Positions 44,831 to 55,972 of a stretch of DNA of 64,000 bases are shown here, one piece after another (position 1 is the first letter of the stretch; each line of letters begins with the position of its first letter). The stretch covers positions 33,629,347 to 33,693,346 of the forward strand of contig NC_071354.1 of NCBI RefSeq assembly GCF_943734655.1, written 5' to 3'. The notes under the pieces are model-generated. The model had not been told where the DNA came from. It saw only the letters and a list, made by a program, of their open reading frames with translations, and made no database searches. Made by a program: the position numbers and the translations under genes. Source of the DNA: Sabethes cyaneus. Lineage: Eukaryota > Arthropoda > Insecta > Diptera > Culicidae.

Positions 44831-46440
44831 AATTAGGTTATTCAGAGTCAACTTTGTAAGGCACGAAAATTACATAAGTTTGTTAGGATGGTTAATCTGA
44901 ATGAAAGTCTTTGATTTCAATGCCATTCCTAATGAGCTTTCACTTGTGCTTAGAAAAACAGTTACTGAGGTTATTTTTCAGTTTTTGTCACTCATTAAAT
45001 ACAACTGGCTTTTCACTGTTTCCACTGAAATCCTCAAAATGTCAGCTGCCTATGCAAATATTGGCTTCGAATCAAAACAAAGTTAGATCTTCAACAGTAG
45101 CCCTTGTCGTCAGATCCAAGTCCAATCCAATAAACGAATTCCGTTCATGCCACGCTTACATTCCAGGAGCAACCAGAGGAAAAAACCCGAATTAATCCAC
45201 CTAGCGGCGTGACCTAGCCTTTCTACTGCCACTATTTAATTTCTCAGGAACATCTATAATTAACTTGACTATATTTTTAAATATGCGTTCCGTATTCCTC
45301 AAAATCCTTATTTGCCAGTAAAATTCACAACGTATTGCGTAGAATAATTATATTTCTTTCCTTGGGTGCGTAAATACTTGTAAGCGTCATTTATGTTACT
45401 TGATGAACACCTTATTTAGTTATATAATATTTACGTGATTTGTCGAGAAATAATGTAAACACAAAAGATAATTTTTACAGACTTGAATGAATATATATAG
45501 AAAATTAGAAATTAACCTTCTAACGGGTCTACGGACGGCCTTAACTTTCAGGCTTCAGAGCCATATACGAAACTTGAATTTTTTTGAATTGACAATATGA
45601 AACATGTGTTCATAGCAAATTTTTTGATATTTTGATATTAACACCATGCGTTCAAAAGTTAGCATCTTTGAAAAACAAGTGTTCAGAAAAATTATTATTA
45701 TACTTCGCTTTTGAAGAAAAAGGATATCGACAACAAAATGATTAATCTCAAAATTTTACTATAAGTTTGCTTGGCCTCAATTTTGCAATATATCTGAATT
45801 AGAAAAAATAACTAAATAGAGCATTAGATATAATAAAGAGAAATTGAACTTTTTCTTAGCTGGCGCTCTTTCACATAATTATTTTTGCATGAAAATCAAA
45901 ACTTAAGCTTCTTTTGAATGCACCTTCATGAAAAGATAGTCATTAGCATGACCGCATCGTTTTTACAATGTTAGATGGTTAGGAAAACAAAATGAGGTCG
46001 AAAAATAGTGCAAAAGCTGCTCCATTAACATGCTTGAGAATGGGAAATATGATCGATATGATTTCCAGTGCTTGTCATTTTTGATTTATTTATTAAAACA
46101 TGATACATGACATAAGACATCTGTCCTTTAAAATGTCACTAACGAAAATAAATCTTACAAAGTTACTACCGTGCAACGTTTACTTCCTATTTTTCATATA
46201 ACATTTCTAAGCTCTAGTATCTATTGGTTGAAAAGAGCATCTATTGATGCGCAGAATTTGTTTGGAATTTGTACAAATTTATTTGGAAAAATCAACTCAC
46301 TAGTATTTTTGATTCTATACACCACTATACCTACATGCTTAAATAAACTGCTTTTCTTCGCTTTTTGCTTTTCTTGTACAATTGTGAGTAACAGCAAGTG
46401 AAGAAAATGACAATTGAAATCTGAAATCAAAGAGAAGAAA
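44830..46440. other. AT-rich DNA, nothing recognised
   Basis: Apart from short frames and T/A runs, no repeat, transposon end or exon was seen. Confidence 0.4.
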
Positions 46441-46459
46441 AAACTTTTCGATTGAATAT

Positions 46460-46585
46460 AATATTTATTTACAACAGATACGTAGTTCACCTACGACGTG
46501 CAGGCTTCATCAGTGTCTTATTTCAAAGCGTATACGTATCTGTCGCGAATAAATATTAAATAGTGGAATTTAGTCGGTAAAAGTT
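46460..46585 (-). mobile_element. Small inverted-repeat unit with a CTGATGA...GAAC core
   Basis: Arms AATATTTATT.ACAACAGATA (46460-46484) and the complement of TATCTGTCGCGAATAAATATT (46533-46557) pair. Between them the minus strand reads CACTGATGAAGCCTGC, then ACGTCGTAGGTGAAC. This puts a CTGATGA box, a short stem (GCCTGC with GTAGGT, G-U pairs allowed) and GAAC in the order of a hammerhead core. To the right AGTCGGTAAAAG (46572-46583) is shared exactly with 60817-60828, linking it to the foldback there. Family assignment is inference. Confidence 0.5.
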
Positions 46586-46710
46586 TTTTCTTTTCTTTAA
46601 TTTTAGAGTTCGTATTCCACTAAGAGGCTTCAAAAACTTCAGACAATTGACATGATTCTCACTTTTCTTGAATTTCATTGCAAATTTTAAAATTGCAAAT
46701 TGTCATCACA

Positions 46711-46942
46711 TACATACACACATACATACACATACATACATACATACATACATACATACATACATACATACATACATACATACATACATACATACATACA
46801 TACATACATACATACATACATACATACATACATACATACATACATACATACATACATACATACATACATACATACATACATACATACATACATACATACA
46901 TACATACATACATACATACATACATACATACATACATACACA
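46711..46942. repeat. (ACAT)n microsatellite, about 230 bp
   Basis: An almost uninterrupted run of ACAT units, with ACAC interruptions at both ends. Six-frame translations are YIHT or MYVC repeats and do not represent genes. Confidence 0.97.
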
Positions 46943-46989
46943 CATACATCACACATATCTCATACATTGAATACAATCAACATTTGATT

Positions 46990-47499
46990 GATATGTTTTG
47001 ATTTCACACGTTTTAACGGTTTAATATACGGTGCTTAAGTGTTAAAGTTTGAATAACTTTTGAATGAAGCATCCGATTTTAAATAACTCGGTTTCATTTG
47101 ATAGATCTCAGCAGTAATTTTCAAATAATCATAAAATGTGTGATGTTTTTCATTAAATTAATGCTTATATGTTACATAAACATGTTTTAAATACTATTTT
47201 TTCACATTTCTTTATGTAACTTTCAAACTACAAGTCCAATCGTCATGAAATTTGGAAGTTAAGGGTTTGCAAGGCTCCTCTTTCATATGCAATCAATTTT
47301 GTTCAATTCGGTTAAGAGACCTATAAGATAATGAAGTCCCATATTTTTCGTATTTTTATACATAACTTTTGAACTAAAAGTCCGATCAGTATGAAATTCA
47401 ATAGCGACCAATGGGACACCTAGACCTTTCATTTGACACTAAGAACATTAAAATCGATCCAGCCATCTCCGAGAAAAGTGAGTGAGATTGAAAAGCGTT

Positions 47500-47500
<1 letters not shown>
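46990..47500. repeat. Dispersed non-coding repeat leading into an (AC)n tract
   Basis: Phrases such as GAAATTTGGAAGTTAAGG, ACTAAAAGTCCGATCAGTAT, GACCTTTCATTTGACACTAA and ATCGATCCAGCCATCTCCGA appear in the order of a very abundant mosquito non-coding repeat that carries an internal microsatellite. I know it as a mosquito dispersed repeat but not its class. Confidence 0.5.
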
Positions 47501-47501
<1 letters not shown>

Positions 47502-47534
<33 letters not shown>

Positions 47535-47660
47535 TACACACACACAGAAAATGCTCAGTTTTCGAAACTGAGTCGAATGGTATATAACATTCGGCCCGCA
47601 GGACCTTCTTTCCATTTCCGGTTTTCCAAGTGATTTCTATACCTTTATACTATATACTTA
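47502..47660. repeat. (AC)n microsatellite and its downstream repeat segment
   Basis: ACACACAC... at 47502-47546, with one CATACATA interruption, then TTTTCGAAACTGAGTCGAAT, GGTATATAACATTCGGCCCG and TATAGTAGAAAGGCAAAAAG, which continue the dispersed repeat to its left. Confidence 0.6.
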
Positions 47661-48840
47661 TAGTAGAAAGGCAAAAAGCGAACCCGAAGAACGGTCTGGT
47701 AGTGCTTGCTTGCTTCCTGATTCTCAAACGAAGAACAAACGGGAACGCTTTACTACCTGCTCTCACTAGAATTGCCATTTCTGACCTCTGCCCTCTGGTC
47801 CTGCTAACTACGTTGATTGAATTCTTCAGTTAGTAAGTTGCAATCAGATTGGTATGCGGTGTTTCGAGCATTTTTCGTGATTCGATTTCGGCAGTTATCC
47901 ACAGCACAAATCAAGCAAACGTTCGTTACTATTTTACAAAGCACCGACCCAAACAGGGCAGCTGGTTGCTTTCAGATTGCGGAAAATAACGCGCACTTCT
48001 TGCTTGAAGAAAAAAAATTCAACAGCTGTTACAAGCGTTCATCATTCATAAACTGTTATACCCACTTTGCACACAGCGTTGATTCCATTTGAATTCTTCC
48101 TAAAAAGGCTGAAATCAGACGTGGGCCTCTCTCATTAGGGTTTAAATTTTTCTAAACAGGAGGAAACATACACCGTTCACAGGTACTGACACCGTTTTGA
48201 CAAAGGACACATTTTTAAAAATGATGTATTTATTTCCATAAAAAATCGTAGCTCAAAATATTGTCATCATTAGTGTCATACGAACTGAAATAAAGAAATG
48301 ACGAAAATCAGTTCAATATTTCTGTAACATACCTTGAAATATTTGAGATGTACAATAAGACGGTAATTCTCTATCATTACAATATTTGGCCACATGGACT
48401 GAAAATTTTACCAAAACCGCTATATTCATCGGAATAGACATATATTGACAGAAATTTCTTGTCATAGAGCACGCCAACATAAGCATCTCTTTCGGACTCT
48501 CGCTCTTATTTATTCATGCACTACGACAAGTTTTTCCGAGTGTGTGTATTTAGCTAACAGCTACGGTCGTCGCTCTCGTTCGACATTGCCACCCGAGCTA
48601 CTGATACCGATTACACGCGAGGGCATGTATTCCCGCCCGTGAATAGAATCGACGACAAAGATGAAGAAGAAAAGAAAAAGTAATGCAAAATTTGTATTCC
48701 AGTGCGCCACTAGCCCTCACGGGTAGCTGGTTGCTCAAAAGTTGTTTGAATTGCAAGTGGGCTATGCAGAAAGATGAGGCTGTGCGTTGACGAGTGTGTA
48801 GGTAGTAGAATGCCTGCGTGAATGGCATAAGCGTTGAATG
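47660..48840. other. Mixed DNA, no recognised gene
   Basis: Frames at 47817-48092 (plus) and 48598-48828 (minus) lack family signatures. 48440-48640 is GC-richer. Confidence 0.35.
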
Positions 48841-48899
48841 CTATGTGTTCCGTCTCCAGCCGAGAGTAAAACCCGCAGCATACACTATTAGCATCGCGC

Positions 48900-49015
48900 A
48901 GCTATAAAAACATCCCGCACAGAGGAAATCACCCCATTCCATTTTGATCAACCCATCCGTTCACCTCGCAGCATTAGCATTAATTAATACGAAGATTTAG
49001 AAGAGGAATAAAACG
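48900..49015 (+). promoter_or_regulatory. Possible promoter and polyadenylation signals, LTR-like
   Basis: GCTATAAAAACATCCCGC (TATA box at 48903) is followed about 105 bp later by AGGAATAAAACG (AATAAA at 49006). This spacing is like the U3-R-U5 of an LTR retrotransposon. No flanking TG...CA ends or target duplication could be paired, so a solo LTR is only a possibility. Confidence 0.25.
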
Positions 49016-49077
49016 TTTGTTAGCATAGCAGCCCATGTTTTTTGCTCCAGAGTCCCACTTGATTTTCACATTGCATA

Positions 49078-49430
49078 ATGGGGTAAAATGGGGCAAGCGG
49101 TTTTATGAAATCAGCGCTACATCTTAAAGCTTAAGTCGAGTACTATAAACTTGTATGGGTTCCGCTTAGCCCCAATCACCCAAATGAGTTTACGGCAAGC
49201 ATACGTTTTATGTGTTTCGCGTTCGCTAATGGCTCGATACACGTCCATTTCTTTGTGTTAGTAGCAAAACGGCCTGAATGTTCGGCAACACATCACCTTC
49301 GCAAATGACAACCCCATCCAGAAGTTTGTTCAATTGTTTTTCGTTACGGATGGTCAGCTGCAAATCTAGTTTTCGTGTTGCCACGAGCGACAAAACCTAC
49401 CAGTTCCAAATGGTTTATCACTAGATAGCA
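49078..49430 (+). repeat. GGGGTAAAATGGGGCAAG repeat, copy 1
   Basis: ATGGGGTAAAATGGGGCAAG, CTTAAGTCGAGTACTATAAA and ACGGCAAGCATACGTTTTAT recur in the same order and orientation at 56411-56605. The rest to 49430 is not repeated in the window. Confidence 0.7.
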
Positions 49431-49788
49431 CAGTGGTCCAAACAGCGAAGTACGTGATCGTTTGATATAGCGACGAAAAGTGAAGTTTTTCACATATGGT
49501 GCCATTAGAACATTTCTTGGTATAACAAGCCCCTTCTTGTGAGAGAAATCTTTGGGTGATTAATTCCCTTAAAAGTGAGATACAAAAATTTATTTTCTCG
49601 TATATTCGAGATACAGGTTTAGTACTTTCGACAAAGTTGTAGTAAATATCAATTCAAACAACTTTATAAAAGACACCATACTTGCATCTCTTCATGGAAA
49701 ATGTCTATGAAGCGTTATTCGTGGACAGTTCAAACCTTCAAAACAGTTTTTAAACCCTGACTTATTCTGGTCAACTTTTATGTGTTCA
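49431..49788 (+). repeat. Inverted-pair repeat, left copy
   Basis: CAGTGGTCCAAACAGCGAAG through GTGGACAGTTCAAACCTTCA to CTGACTTATTCTGGTCAACT is present in reverse at 52381-52723, with diverged bases and a small insertion. The two copies flank the SINE/hAT nest with 2.6 kb between them. Confidence 0.75.
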
Positions 49789-50027
49789 TAATGTTCTAGA
49801 ATGTTGTTTATCTTGTTAAAATAAACGTTTTTGTAGAACATTATTTTACTGGATTGTCTGCAGTTTCGGAGATTTTGAGCATTTTTGATGAAAAATAGTA
49901 CTACTTTGAGCTTAAATATTTCCCAAGGTGGCAAATGGTGGCAGATCAAACAACTCCTACTTAAAAGTAGGGAGGCCCTGTAGCCGCAAGGTTACCGAGT
50001 CTGCCTCAACAAGCGAGTGGTCATGGG

Positions 50028-51247
50028 CAGGGCTTCGACCGATCCTTTTTTTCTACCGCAGTCCCACCAATGCGCATTCAAGTTCACACCGTCCGTTTAG
50101 TGATGGAATACGATCGCTATGCATAACACAACTGGCAGTTTGCTCAGTCAAACGCCGATGGCACGCAGTAGTATGAACGCATTCTAAAGCGTTTTAACAT
50201 TTTCGTTTCGATCAAGTTGCCTTTACCGTTTGGAGCAGCGAATGACTGCAAAACAGTCAAATGACTGGCAGTCACCACGCTTACGAAAAGCAACCGCACA
50301 ATCGTTAGGGTTGCCAAGTCTGAAAATTACAAAAACCGGCCGGTCGGTCCTGCCTTCAAAATGCGAGGGGGGGGGGGGTGGCAGCATATTAATATTAGTC
50401 GTTTTGCCTGGAATGTGTAATGTGCGTTAATGACATATTATTTGAGTATTCGTATTCGTCGAAAGTCGCTTGACAGTTTCCCATGTAAATGGGATGAGAA
50501 GTCAGTTGTGGCAGTCGCAACCATAACGAACATTGAGTGGATTATTGAAAATAGCTAGTTATAGAGTTACAACTACTTGCTTCTGGCGTTAGTGGACAAT
50601 TTAATGTATATTACCGCAAGAAGCAAAGTAATGTCACTGCAAAACTGGCTGTCTTCAATGATCTACTGCTCTGGATTGCTAATAAATTTATCCGAAAATT
50701 TAACAAATCAGGTAAAAAATACAGATCCAGCTTCATATGTCGAAAAACCGGCCTTTTTGCAGGATTGACCGGCCGCCGGCTTTGCAAGAGAAAAACCGGT
50801 CGGGCCGGCCAAAAACCGGCCACTTGGCAACCCTAACAATCGTATGATTCAATACTACAAAAAAAGACAACCACTACATGTGCATGGAAGAAGTCGGTCG
50901 GACTCCGTCCAATACAAACGAATATTTTGCTTGCGTCGGACCGACGTCCGGTGACAAACTATTACTGTGAGCAGCCGATTTGGAGACAAAAAGAGAAACG
51001 AAAAAATACGTCACCGTATGCTTCCAGTCAGTTTGCAGTTTATATTCTCAAAGCGCAAAGCAAAACGGGAGATCGACTGTTTGCTTTTGCAGAGATGCCG
51101 CATGAATTGTAAGACGGCAGCAGCGCAAGCGGCAGATTGACTGAATTCAAAAAACAGTCAAATGATCGTTCAAAAAGCGGAGTTTGAATGCGGAAAGTTC
51201 GCATTCACGGCAGTCACATTCAACTTGCGATCCCTTTTCAAGCCCTG
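50028..51247. mobile_element. 1220-bp non-autonomous hAT-like element inside the SINE
   Basis: Ends CAGGGCTT and AAGCCCTG; flanking 8-bp direct repeat GTCATGGG at 50020-50027 and 51248-51255, exact. CAGGG ends with an 8-bp duplication are typical of hAT elements. AACAGTCAAATGA and GGCAGTCAC words recur near both ends (50253/51148 and 50269/51210). No transposase. Minus its own insertion it is about 682 bp. Confidence 0.92.
50306..50835. mobile_element. 530-bp hAT-like element nested inside the first hAT element
   Basis: Ends TAGGGTTGCCAAGT and ACTTGGCAACCCTA are near-perfect inverted repeats. The 8-bp direct repeat ACAATCGT flanks it at 50298-50305 and 50836-50843, exact. AAACCGGCCGG / GGCCGGCCAAAAACCGGCC words cluster at both termini as subterminal repeats. 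No transposase frame. Ends differ from those of the outer element, so two hAT families are involved. Confidence 0.92.
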
Positions 51248-51869
51248 GTCATGGGTTCGGATCTTAGTAGAATCAGGCCATTCGATGTTAAGTGACTTTA
51301 GCATGGGTTTATTCCCAGGCCCCTCCTCATCCTTCCTTCTGCATTCTGCATTTACTAACAATGAAAGCCTCTTACCAGGGCAAGTTGTAAGAGTGGTCTT
51401 GCTTGAGGTGCGAATGAAGCCTTTTGTTCAAGGGCAAATTATAGCTTGTTCCGCTTCCTGGTTCTAGGAACGAGATTGGTGATGCATAAGCGGTAAGGAA
51501 CACATACATACACACATACACACCCTCACACTGTGCTTTACCGACCATGAAGCCTTTAGCCGGGGCTGGTTATAAGAATGATACTTGCTCGAGGTGCGAA
51601 TGAAGCCTCTTGTCCAAAGACAAATTGTAACTAGTCTCCGCACTACCTGGCTCTAGAGCTAGATTGGTTGAAAAGTAGTAAGAAGCGTAGAGGAAAAAAG
51701 GCGTGAAAACACACCGACACTTTAAGCACGGATAATAAGCAGTTCGCTCACTCTATAGCGATACTGCAATAACAACGAAGTGCGGAACAACACCTGGATA
51801 AGATCACAATAGATCAAAATGCTGGTCGTAGTGATAATATCCACACAAAGAAAAAAAACTTAACAGTAC

Positions 51870-52200
51870 AACAAAAAACCTTCAAAAGCAAGTGTCAATT
51901 GTCTGTATCCGTTTGTATCCTCAAAAGTTATAGTTGTTTTAAAAATCCATCTCAGTCATGTTTATAGAACAATTAAAATGTACTTCGGATGCAATAAACG
52001 CCATTTTGTTTACGTTCACAATCTCTTTCTAACAAGTTGAGCTACCAGCAATTTTTTCGCCTATTTTCGAGTCGAAAATGAATGTAGACTTAAAATTATT
52101 TGACGCAATTAATAAGAGAAAAACTTCCAAATAACTAACTTAAGTGTATTTTGTTCAATACCTTCGATTGGTGTCTTTTCAAAAGATCGCACTCAAAATG
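51870..52200. other. AT-rich DNA, nothing recognised
   Basis: No repeat or coding signature seen between the SINE and the short tandem repeat. Confidence 0.4.
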
Positions 52201-52204
52201 GGAT

Positions 52205-52265
52205 GGTACCGAATGGTCGAAACACAAATGGTCGAATCACGAATGGCTGAAATCCAAATGGCAGA
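52205..52265 (+). repeat. Short tandem repeat GAATGGTCGAAACACA-like
   Basis: GAATGGTCGAAACACAAATG, GTCGAATCACGAATGG, CTGAAATCCAAATGG and CAGAATATC are about four units of 14-16 bp with substitutions. Confidence 0.7.
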
Positions 52266-52380
52266 ATATCAACAACAGTCACAGAAGGCCGAATTTTCTC
52301 GCAATGACTAAATGACTATTTAATTAGAAAACAGTTAACAATTGACTTTACTCAAACCAAAAATAAAATAAGCATCACAT

Positions 52381-52723
52381 CGAACACGTAAAAGTTGACC
52401 AGAATAAGTCAGGGTTTAAAAACTGTTTTAAAGGGTTTGTCCACGAATAACGCTTCATAGATATTTTCCATGAAGAGATACAAGTATGGTATCTTTGACA
52501 AAGTTGTTTGCATTATTATTTACTACAACTTTGCCGAAAGTACCAAACCTGTATCTCGAATGTACGAGAAAATAAATTTCGTATCTCACTTTTAAGGGAA
52601 TTAATCACCCAAAGATTTCTCTCACAAGAAGGGTGTTGTTCCTAAAGACACTATATGCGAAAAACTTTTGACACGTTTTGGCGCAATATCAAACGATCAC
52701 GTATTTCGCTGTTTGGACCACTG
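52381..52723 (-). repeat. Inverted-pair repeat, right copy
   Basis: Reverse-strand counterpart of 49431-49788: GTAAAAGTTGACCAGAATAA, CACGAATAACGCTTCATAGA, AGGGAATTAATCACCCAAAG and AACGATCACGTATTTCGCTG all occur in complement there. This copy carries GCGAAAAACTTTTGACACG where the left copy is altered. Confidence 0.75.
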
Positions 52724-52929
52724 TGGATAGGCGTAGACTTCTTCTCTCTTTTTTGGTTGTTTTACATTGCTGTTCGGTACCATTCCGATGGTTCCGATCA
52801 CTGCGAAGAGGTAGCCCTTGTTTTATTCCTTTTAACTCATTTCCTGTACAATTTTAGTCCGTCCCATATTTTAAGTTTTGCCATTTCATTACTTACGCAG
52901 CCGAACCTTTTCATCTATTGTTGCTCTGG

Positions 52930-54650
52930 TACGTAACGAGAGGCAAGTCGGTGAACGTGATAAAAATCGTATGTAAATCAAAAGCTATCAAGTCTTGTTT
53001 AGTGACACTTAAGATGATTTTCTTACATAATTATACGACTTGGAATGTAAGTTCGGTATCCAATAGAACACCAAGATCTTTGACGATCGTTACGCGTTCA
53101 ATATTCTGTCTGTTTATGGAATAACTGTATTGGATTGGAGCTGTAACGGATTACGGAGCACTTGGCAACGTTGACGCTGAACCGGTTGCATACACATCAA
53201 GCATAAAACATGTCGATCGACTTTGTCGATTCGATACAATCAGCGACTAAGCGAACTGTACGGTAGATTCTGAGGTCATCAGCGTACACGATTCTGCATT
53301 CTGGAGCAAGCATTATGCCGGTATCGTTGTAATACTGCGAAAATAGCAAGGGTTCAACGTTGCTTCCCTGAGGTACTCTGAGGTACCCCTGAGGTACTCC
53401 GGAATTCGCAAAACTCAATATTTCCCAGTTTCACAGAAAAAGAGCGTTTTTTAAGAAAGTAATTCAACCAGCGGACAAGCAGCAGCAGAGGCACCGCGAT
53501 GCTTTATTTTGCCTAGTAGTATGGCGTGATTAACACGATCGAACGCAGCTTTGATGTCGGTATTCACCATGTTGACTTGTGCTCCACCTTCCATATGTTG
53601 TAGACAAAATGAACTGAATCAGATTTGTGTTAGTCGAGTCAAATCTGTAGATGTTTCGAAAGAGTAGATGCGCAATTCTTCAGTATAATCGAAGGTATTC
53701 TATCCGGCCCGGGAGCCGTCGATCATTTCAACTGCTTCAAAACAATTTCAACTTTGTTTTGTGTGAAACTTTAGTTATGTTTCTATCGTACACGTTTGCA
53801 AGAACGAACTTCAGAGCTTCCTGCACATCAAGGGCTGACGCACTCTAATAGTAGTATTAACACACTTCAGAACTGTTGAGCTAAACGACTACAGATGTCT
53901 TCAGTATTGCTGGCAGATTGGTCACCAAGTGACGTTTGAGCAGGAAGACCAGTTTCCTTGCGCTTCTCGTTAACAAATGACTTAAAATGTTTGGGATTTT
54001 GTTTGAGATCCTATTGCATATGAGAAACACTTCTTCAGTAAAGATGGCGGTTAGGGGTTCCGTATCAAGGACTGACTTTAACAAAGTTTTGTTTGCTGAT
54101 CGCATCCCGTATATGGGAGTACTTCTTCAGCACTGCAGATCTTTTACGTTTTAAACGACGAGGCTATAATTTTGACAAGGGTCTGCGTTGCCACAGCGGT
54201 GAATGGTACCAGTCACCGAGTCAGGTTTCGGCTGAGTTGAAAAAGCCATCGACTTCGGTGCGAAGTCCTCTAACATTTTGATAGTACAGACGGATACAAT
54301 CAGATTTTGAAAAGGTGTTCTCAGTAGGAGGGTAGCAGTAATTCTCCACCGCAGCGTCAGCAATTGCCGATGAGGCCAACGTGTTACCCCCGCCATTCAC
54401 TACGCTAGTTCAATGAAACAATTCAGGAGAAGAATGGCTAGAGACTAGATCGGAAAGAGCGTAAAGAGCTCTACTGTGGCGAGGGGATTATGGGCTTCCA
54501 TGGTATCAACATTATTGCGTCCCGGAAACAAGAAGTCAGGTTCACGCTGATAATGGGCCGTTAGGGCTGCTGGTACTGGTGAACGGGTCACAAGCTGATT
54601 TGGTCGTTCAATTATTGTACTTGCCTTTTTTCAGATTGTAAGACCACTCT
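52930..54650 (-). pseudogene. Jockey-type LINE with most of the endonuclease deleted
   Basis: Reading right to left: CIRLYYQNVRGLRTEVDGFF (start of the apurinic-type endonuclease), then directly RLKRKRSAVLKKYSHIRDAI and DLKQNPKHFKSFVNEKRKET (the linker before RT), so most of the endonuclease is missing. RT follows: VNTDIKAAFDRVNHAILLGK, SGVPQG.. with a small internal duplication (SGVPQGYLRVPQGSNVEPLL), then CRIVYADDLRIYRTVRL with an intact YADD. C-terminal pieces (RFSVNVAKCSVI) run to about 52930. Stops and shifts show it is dead. Confidence 0.85.
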
Positions 54651-55310
54651 CCAACTTCACACATAGGACCGGGACGACTAGTGAACGAAAGCTACAGTAG
54701 TGCGACCGTGGTGGGTGGATCAGTCAGTGGCTTCCATAGTATCAAAATCTTTGCGCATCAGTGAAGATCCAGTTTTATTTTACTTGGATCTCTAACATAA
54801 ATAAGGTATATCTAGGATATTTGACTCTTAAAGCGGTGGCTCGCCGGTGAACCTTCAGTTAGCTTTTTAACGTCGTAAACCAAGGTGTACTTGTTTTGGT
54901 TGTCATGCCAGGTTTCCTTTTTGCCAAATCCAAGTTTTGATTAATTTACTAACAGCTATTTGGGAGTTGATACTTTTTCTTACAAACGCTCAATCGGGGG
55001 CAGAGCACAGTAGCAAAGCACTGCAAAAGAAAAAAATCTCGTGACTTGTCAGTGAAGGTTTATTGTAGGGAGAAGAACATCAAACAGAGAGCGAGAGAGA
55101 GCAGATGGATTCATTTTCTGTGCTTTGCCAGTGAAGCGCTGAGAATTGAGATTTCCATTTCTGGAATTATTTCCAGAGCACGGCACAAGCCTGGGTATAG
55201 TTTGGTAACGCAACGGTGGTGATTAACCACACGAAGACTAGCCGGAGCGATTATCGGCAACGTACTGCACGTTTCTATCACACTGTTCGAGTAGATAACA
55301 ATCTATCTTC
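54650..55310. other. Mixed DNA, no recognised gene
   Basis: Contains a GAGAGCGAGAGAGAGCAG run near 55088 and short frames only. Confidence 0.4.
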
Positions 55311-55575
55311 TTGGCGGCAGAAAAAAAGACACGTCATGGAGGAGTGTGTGGTGCGAATGTAGAATGATAGAACTGGGGAATACATGAAAACTAGGTATTA
55401 GACTCCCAATATAACGGACGGCAGTAGTTTAGTTAGTAAAACATTCGGGTACCAACCGAAGGAGCGTGGATGCCAGTCGCATCTACCATTGCACAACCCA
55501 ATATATTTTTAATCTGTATCGAAAATTTTCAGTTTATCCCATCAGTCATTCTTCGCATCAGATATTTCTTCCCTT
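55310..55575 (+). mobile_element. Repeat family S2 copy with a tRNA-like segment
   Basis: GGAGTGTGTGGTGC, GGTATTAGACTCCCAATATA and GGCAGTAGTTTAGTTAGTAA run into CATTCGGGTACCAACCGAAG, GATGCCAGTCGCATCTACCA, ATTGCACAACCCAATATAT and CAGTTTATCCCATCAGTCAT. The part TAGTTTAGT...GGATGCCAGTCGCATC has the spacing of A and B boxes of a tRNA gene but weak matches. Related copies are at 62880-63115 (minus), 955-1075 (minus, partial) and 63295-63400 (plus, 3' part). Confidence 0.6.
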
Positions 55576-55579
55576 TTCA

Positions 55580-55970
55580 AAAAAAGGGAACTGCTCTGAA
55601 ACAGAGATGACAGATCTTTGAAAATCTTCGTAGATCTACGCACTTTACACGGAAATACGATTCTCTGCAGACAAAGTCTCCGGAATTCATTATATTCTCA
55701 ATAAAATTGTACGGATTTTTTTATATTTCTATGGAACTCTGCGGAATTTGCTGAAGAGGAATTGATCTGCACTTTCTTCCAATCAGCAAACAGATTTTTT
55801 GCAATGTCGTACCGTTTTGTTTTGCCAGCAATGAACGCTTATTTTTTCCTCTCTCTTTTCCTGCTGAATTACTACAAAACATTACATTACTCATGGCCTA
55901 CTCTACAGCACAGTTGAGCAAATAGTTTGGTCTTTGGGGTGTGAAGAGTCAATTGCAAACATACAATTCT
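55580..55970. other. AT-rich DNA, nothing recognised
   Basis: No repeat copy or coding signature seen. Confidence 0.4.
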
Positions 55971-55972
55971 CG

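Larger units (their letters stand above)
49970..51857 (+). mobile_element. SINE family S1 copy, split by a hAT element
   Basis: Head GGGAGGCCCTGTAGCCGCAA at the left and tail ATCCACACAAAGAAAAAAA at the right, flanked by ACTTAAAAGTA (49959-49969) and ACTTAACAGTA (51858-51868), an 11-bp duplication with one mismatch. Without the 1220-bp insertion and its duplicate the SINE is about 660 bp. It is longer than the 484-bp copy at 32545 because its body holds a diverged tandem duplication (GAGGTGCGAATGAAGCC at 51406 and 51592). The B box lies exactly at the insertion point. Confidence 0.85.

Noticed and set aside
46659..47001. Open frames with YIHT and MYVC repeats
   Set aside because: They are translations of an (ACAT)n microsatellite.
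48900..49050. Solo LTR
   Set aside because: TATA and AATAAA are suitably spaced, but TG/CA ends and a target duplication could not be paired; kept only as a weak promoter-like feature.
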